The translations under genes were made by a program, and so were the position numbers. Source: Rhizobium sp. Q54 (lineage in GTDB: Bacteria; Bacteroidota; Bacteroidia; Flavobacteriales; Flavobacteriaceae). Taken from it: a DNA stretch of 9,045 nt. The stretch is taken from NCBI GenBank assembly GCA_943324395.2, contig CALPLL020000066.1, positions 1-9,045 on the forward strand. Direction: 5' to 3'. Each line of letters begins with the position of its first letter. Positions within the stretch are counted from its first letter, which is position 1. The notes under the pieces are model-generated. The model had not been told where the DNA came from. It made no database searches and worked only from the letters and a program-made list of their open reading frames with translations. Shown piece after piece: positions 6,006 through 9,045 of this stretch.

Positions 6006-6377
6006 ATGATACATTTCTTAGAAAATTTACCATCAAATATAGTTGGATTTAAAGCTACAGGAGAAATCACTGAAGCCGATTTTACAGACACGGTACTACC
6101 TAAAGTTAAAGCATTAATTGACAAAACAGATAAACTGAATTATCTTTTATTGCTTGAAACCTCGGTGAAAAATTTCACCATTGGTGCATGGATGAAAGAT
6201 GTTATGATGGGAATTAAAAATTTAACAAAATGGAACCGAGTCGCAATCGTATCTGACGAAGAAGCCATTCGGAATTTTACCAATTTTTTTAGCTACCTAA
6301 TGCCTGGAGAATTTAAAGGATTTGAGCACAAAGATTTACATGAAGCGATCGACTGGGTTTCAGAAAAAAGTAATTGA
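6006..6377 (+). CDS. SpoIIAA-like STAS/SEC14-domain protein
   Basis: A 123-residue soluble protein resembling the SpoIIAA-like family (STAS/SEC14 fold). Supporting features are the opening strand-rich segment IVGFKATGEITEADFTDTVLPKVKALID, a central strand LNYLLLLET, then WMKDVMMGIKNLTKWNRVAIVSD and a C-terminal FKGFEHKDLHEAIDWV, in the order usual for that family. The family is small and of unsettled function; the related anti-sigma antagonists are regulatory, but the phosphorylatable serine of SpoIIAA cannot be assigned here. The ATG at 6006 is preferred over an in-frame TTG at 5985, which gives only a Lys/Asn-rich extension. It is the first gene of a same-strand run; the SDR gene starts 17 bp after its stop, so the two are probably co-transcribed. 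Confidence 0.72.
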   Translation: MIHFLENLPSNIVGFKATGEITEADFTDTVLPKVKALIDKTDKLNYLLLLETSVKNFTIGAWMKDVMMGIKNLTKWNRVAIVSDEEAIRNFTNFFSYLMPGEFKGFEHKDLHEAIDWVSEKSN

Positions 6378-6394
6378 TCAATAACTAATTAGAT

Positions 6395-7156
6395 ATGAAA
6401 AAATTAGAAAATAAAACGGTATTCATAACCGGCGGATTATCTGGAATTGGTAAAGCTTCTGCTATAGCTGCAGCTAAAGAAGGGGCTAACGTTGTAATTG
6501 CGGATATAAAATCAGATGACTTTGCTGTTTCTATGGCTGAAATTTTAAATTTAAATCCAAAGGCTATTTTTATTGATTGTGATGTTTCAAAATTTGAACA
6601 GGTTCAAGCTGCTATTAGAAAAACAATAGACACATTTAAAACATTAGATATTGCATTGAACAACGCAGGCATTGGTGGTGAGCCAAACAAAATTGGCGAC
6701 TTATCTGAACAAGCGTGGCTCAAAGTTATTGGTATAAACCTTACAGGAGTTTTTAATTGTATGAAACATGAGTTAACACAAATGGAAAAACAAAAAAGCG
6801 GTGTCATAGTTAACATGGCTTCCATTCTTGGAAAAGTCGGTTTTGCAACTTCATCTCATTATGTTGCTGCGAAACATGGAGTAATTGGACTAACACAAAC
6901 TGCTGCTTTAGAATACGCAACTCAAGGCATTCGCATTAATGCTATTTGCCCAGGTTTTATTGAAACGCCATTATTAACTAAAGGTGGATTTAGCGAGCAA
7001 CAAGAAATTAAACAACACATCATTGATTCACACCCTATGAAAAGACTGGGGAAAGCAAGTGAAATTGCCAACGGTTTCATTTTTCTTGCCTCTGATGATA
7101 GTTCCTTTGTATCAGGGACAACACTTGAAATTGATGGGGGTTATTTAGCGATCTAA
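6395..7156 (+). CDS. Short-chain dehydrogenase/reductase (SDR)
   Basis: A 253-residue classical SDR. The Rossmann motif TGGLSGIG (12-19), NNAG (89-92), Asn115, Ser143 and the YVAAK active site (Tyr156, Lys160) form the complete Asn-Ser-Tyr-Lys set, followed by PGFIETPLL (187-195) and a C-terminal SGTTLEIDGGY. Asp37 at the end of strand 2 (VVIADI) suggests a preference for NAD(H) over NADP(H). The substrate cannot be told; relatives act on alcohols, sugars and oxoacyl compounds. The gene follows the STAS protein by 17 bp and precedes the DJ-1-like gene by 118 bp on the same strand. Together with a DJ-1-like protein and an NDH-2 it suggests handling of redox or carbonyl stress, an inference from the neighbours only. 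Confidence 0.92.
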   Translation: MKKLENKTVFITGGLSGIGKASAIAAAKEGANVVIADIKSDDFAVSMAEILNLNPKAIFIDCDVSKFEQVQAAIRKTIDTFKTLDIALNNAGIGGEPNKIGDLSEQAWLKVIGINLTGVFNCMKHELTQMEKQKSGVIVNMASILGKVGFATSSHYVAAKHGVIGLTQTAALEYATQGIRINAICPGFIETPLLTKGGFSEQQEIKQHIIDSHPMKRLGKASEIANGFIFLASDDSSFVSGTTLEIDGGYLAI

Positions 7157-7274
7157 TTTATTAATTTAAGATAAAAATATTTCATCAATAGCAATAAAAT
7201 CATCCAGCGAGAGAATAGAATGACTTTTAAACATTAGTAAAAACAATAGAAATATAAATTTAAAAATAAAGAAA

Positions 7275-7964
7275 ATGAAAATAGTAATGGTACTTACTTC
7301 GCATAGCGAATTAGGAAATACAGGAAAAAAAACAGGTTTTTGGATAGAAGAGTTTGCGGCACCTTATTATGTATTTCTTGATGCGGGAGCAGATATAACA
7401 ATTGCTTCTCCCAAAGGAGGTCAGCCTCCAATAGATCCATCGAGCGACACGGCTGAAAATCAAACGCCAGCCGTTATTCGGTTCAAAGCAGATAAAATTT
7501 TACAAAAAAAAGTATCGGAAACACATTTGCTTTCTACAATTTCATCAGATGACTATGATGCCATTTTTTACCCTGGTGGGCACGGTCCGCTTTGGGATTT
7601 GACTAAAGATGTAGATTCAATAAAGTTAATTGAGCATTTTTGGAATACCAAAAAACCAATTGCAGCAGTTTGTCATGCACCTTCTGTTTTATTAAATGTT
7701 AAAGATGCTGACGGCGAATATTTAGTAAAAGGAAAAAAGGTAACCGGCTTTACTAATAGTGAAGAAGCGGCTGTTGGACTCACTGAAGTTGTTCCTTTTT
7801 TACTAGAAGATGAATTAAAGAATAAGGGTGGAATCTATTCTAAAAAAGAAGATTGGGCTCCTTATATTGTTAAAGAGGGATTGCTTATTACAGGTCAAAA
7901 TCCAGCTTCTTCTGAACCTGCAGCCAAAGAATTGCTAAATAAACTAAGCACACATATGTTATAA
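7275..7964 (+). CDS. DJ-1/PfpI family protein, Hsp31-like
   Basis: A 229-residue member of the DJ-1/PfpI (class I glutamine amidotransferase-like) superfamily, closest in layout to the Hsp31-like group, whose members act as glutathione-independent glyoxalases (methylglyoxal to lactate) or chaperones. Visible are TGFWIEEFAAPYYVFLDAGA (20-39) with the likely catalytic Glu26, PGGHGPLWDL (100-109) and the nucleophile elbow AVCHAPSVLL (131-140) with Cys133-His134. The C-terminal ITGQNPASSEPAAKELL is also typical. The 118-bp gap before it is AT-rich with no exact promoter motif, while only 27 bp separate it from the next gene, so co-transcription with the flavoprotein is likely. Enzymatic activity is inferred from the family. 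Confidence 0.88.
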   Translation: MKIVMVLTSHSELGNTGKKTGFWIEEFAAPYYVFLDAGADITIASPKGGQPPIDPSSDTAENQTPAVIRFKADKILQKKVSETHLLSTISSDDYDAIFYPGGHGPLWDLTKDVDSIKLIEHFWNTKKPIAAVCHAPSVLLNVKDADGEYLVKGKKVTGFTNSEEAAVGLTEVVPFLLEDELKNKGGIYSKKEDWAPYIVKEGLLITGQNPASSEPAAKELLNKLSTHML

Positions 7965-7991
7965 TTACGCGCTAAAACCAACCAATTGCTA

Positions 7992-9045
7992 ATGGAAACG
8001 GAAGACGAATTGAATAAAGAAATACTGAAAAGCACAGGTGATATAGAGGAAAATTATCCCGAACTATCAAAATTTGTGGATGAAATGACCATTACTATTC
8101 CTGACAAAGAAACGCCTGAGATAAATGCAAATACTTTAAAAAATTACAACGATTCATTACAAGCAATGGCATCCAAATATGCCAAGAGCACAAAGAATCA
8201 TATTGTAATTATTGGAGCTGGGTTTGCGGGTTTAAAATTAGCAAGAACATTAAACAATCACCCTAACTATAGCATCACATTAATAGATAAAAATAATTTT
8301 CATCAATTTCAGCCCTTATTTTATCAAGTGGCAATGGCAAATTTAGATGCAAGTAATATTTCATTTCCGTTGCGAAATATTTTTGAGAAAAGTAACAATA
8401 TTCGCATTCGTGTTGCTAATGTTAAAAACATCAACATAAAAAAAAATGAAGTAGAAACTTCATCAGGTACGATTAGGTACGATTATTTAGTGATTGCAAC
8501 TGGGGCGAGTACCAATTATTTTGGAAACACTGACGTTGAAAAAAATGTATTTCCAATGAAAACAACCTATGAAGCTTTGCAAATACGCAACACTTTACTC
8601 CAACATTTTGAGGATGCTATAACTGCAAACATTTCAAAAACAAAAATATTGCTATCGGTAGTAATAGTTGGCGGTGGCCCAACTGGTGTAGAACTCAGCG
8701 GAGCATTAGCCGAAATGAAAACCGATTCATTACAACTCGAATATCCCGAATTAAATTTTGACGATATGAAAATTTATTTGTTAGAGGGAACAGGTAAACT
8801 TCTTTCTTCAATGAGTGAAGCTTCATCTCTAAAGGCAAAAGAATATTTACAAAAATTAGGCGTAACTGTAATGTTAAACACTTTAGTAAAAGAATATGAT
8901 GGCAAACAAGTGATGCTACAAGAGGGTTCAGTAATTGAATCAACATTTGTAATTTGGGCAGCAGGGGTAAAAGGAAATATTCCAAAAGGGGTAAATCGTG
9001 AATTTATATCAAAAACAAACCAAATAAAAACCGATAGTTTTAACC
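7992..9045 (+). CDS. ndh: Type II NADH dehydrogenase-like, extended N-terminus, partial
   Basis: The frame is open from ATG 7992 to the window edge (351 codons, 3' end missing). Residues 70-351 are a two-dinucleotide-binding flavoprotein. The FAD motif is IVIIGAGFAGLKLA (71-84) with acidic Asp99, then NNFHQFQPLFYQVA (101-114), ATGAS (169-173), the NADH motif VVIVGGGPTGVELSGALAEM (223-242) with Glu265, and WAAGVKG (322-328). This pattern fits NDH-2, which passes electrons from NADH to quinone at the membrane; the C-terminal membrane-binding part lies outside the window. Residues 1-68 are an acidic, helical extension containing NYPELSKFVDEMTITIPDKE, PEINANTLKNYNDSLQAM and a Lys-rich linker. It is absent from ordinary NDH-2 and resembles a small stand-alone Bacteroidota protein known from memory. 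A start at Met59 (8166) would give a normal enzyme, but the upstream frame is open and protein-like. Confidence 0.85.
   Translation, partial: METEDELNKEILKSTGDIEENYPELSKFVDEMTITIPDKETPEINANTLKNYNDSLQAMASKYAKSTKNHIVIIGAGFAGLKLARTLNNHPNYSITLIDKNNFHQFQPLFYQVAMANLDASNISFPLRNIFEKSNNIRIRVANVKNINIKKNEVETSSGTIRYDYLVIATGASTNYFGNTDVEKNVFPMKTTYEALQIRNTLLQHFEDAITANISKTKILLSVVIVGGGPTGVELSGALAEMKTDSLQLEYPELNFDDMKIYLLEGTGKLLSSMSEASSLKAKEYLQKLGVTVMLNTLVKEYDGKQVMLQEGSVIESTFVIWAAGVKGNIPKGVNREFISKTNQIKTDSFN

Noticed and set aside
5864..6124. Minus-strand 86-codon frame overlapping the STAS gene start
   Set aside because: Its N-terminal half is antisense to the STAS coding region; only the portion over the GC island is noteworthy and that is reported as non-coding.
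8695..8985. Minus-strand open frame of 96 codons inside the flavoprotein gene
   Set aside because: It overlaps the NADH-binding region of a clearly recognisable plus-strand protein and has no domain or start context of its own.

Overview
The window looks like chromosome from a Bacteroidota, most likely a Flavobacterium-type member of the Flavobacteriaceae. The DNA is AT-rich, genes generally lack Shine-Dalgarno sequences, several starts are preceded by the Bacteroidota -7 promoter motif TAnnTTTG, and the proteins read like flavobacterial family members. This assignment is inferred from these traits and no database was consulted.

Positions 1-2600 are a vitamin B12 locus. A cobalamin riboswitch lies on the minus strand (about 60-285) with its own promoter and controls a gene beyond the left edge. 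Divergently, on the plus strand, are a BtuF-like substrate-binding lipoprotein and a BtuC-like FecCD permease. Their stop and start are one base apart. No ATPase gene (btuD) follows: the permease is succeeded by six tandem 8-bp repeats and then a convergent gene.

Positions 2680-4945 hold housekeeping genes. These are trmH (tRNA Gm18 methyltransferase) on the minus strand and, divergent from it, purB (adenylosuccinate lyase), which has a TATCTTTG promoter motif and a strong terminator hairpin.

Positions 4945-6005 are the least ordinary part. Between the convergent ends of purB and an exported cysteine-rich four-helix copper-binding protein (Csp/DUF326-like) are four GC-rich 12-bp palindromic cores, each followed by a 10-bp AT spacer, at an exact 22-bp period (5000-5087). 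Upstream of the Cys-rich gene is a 467-bp gene-free stretch containing an isolated ~46% GC island (about 5871-5953).

Positions 6006-9045 form a same-strand run that looks like a stress or redox cluster: a SpoIIAA-like STAS protein, an SDR oxidoreductase, a DJ-1/PfpI (Hsp31-like) protein and a type II NADH dehydrogenase-like flavoprotein running off the right edge. This last frame is open through about 70 residues ahead of the FAD fold, and that extension resembles a small stand-alone Bacteroidota protein. It is therefore a candidate gene fusion.

No mobile element, tRNA, rRNA or CRISPR array was found. The strongest candidates for something undescribed are the 22-bp palindrome array and the N-terminally extended NDH-2.
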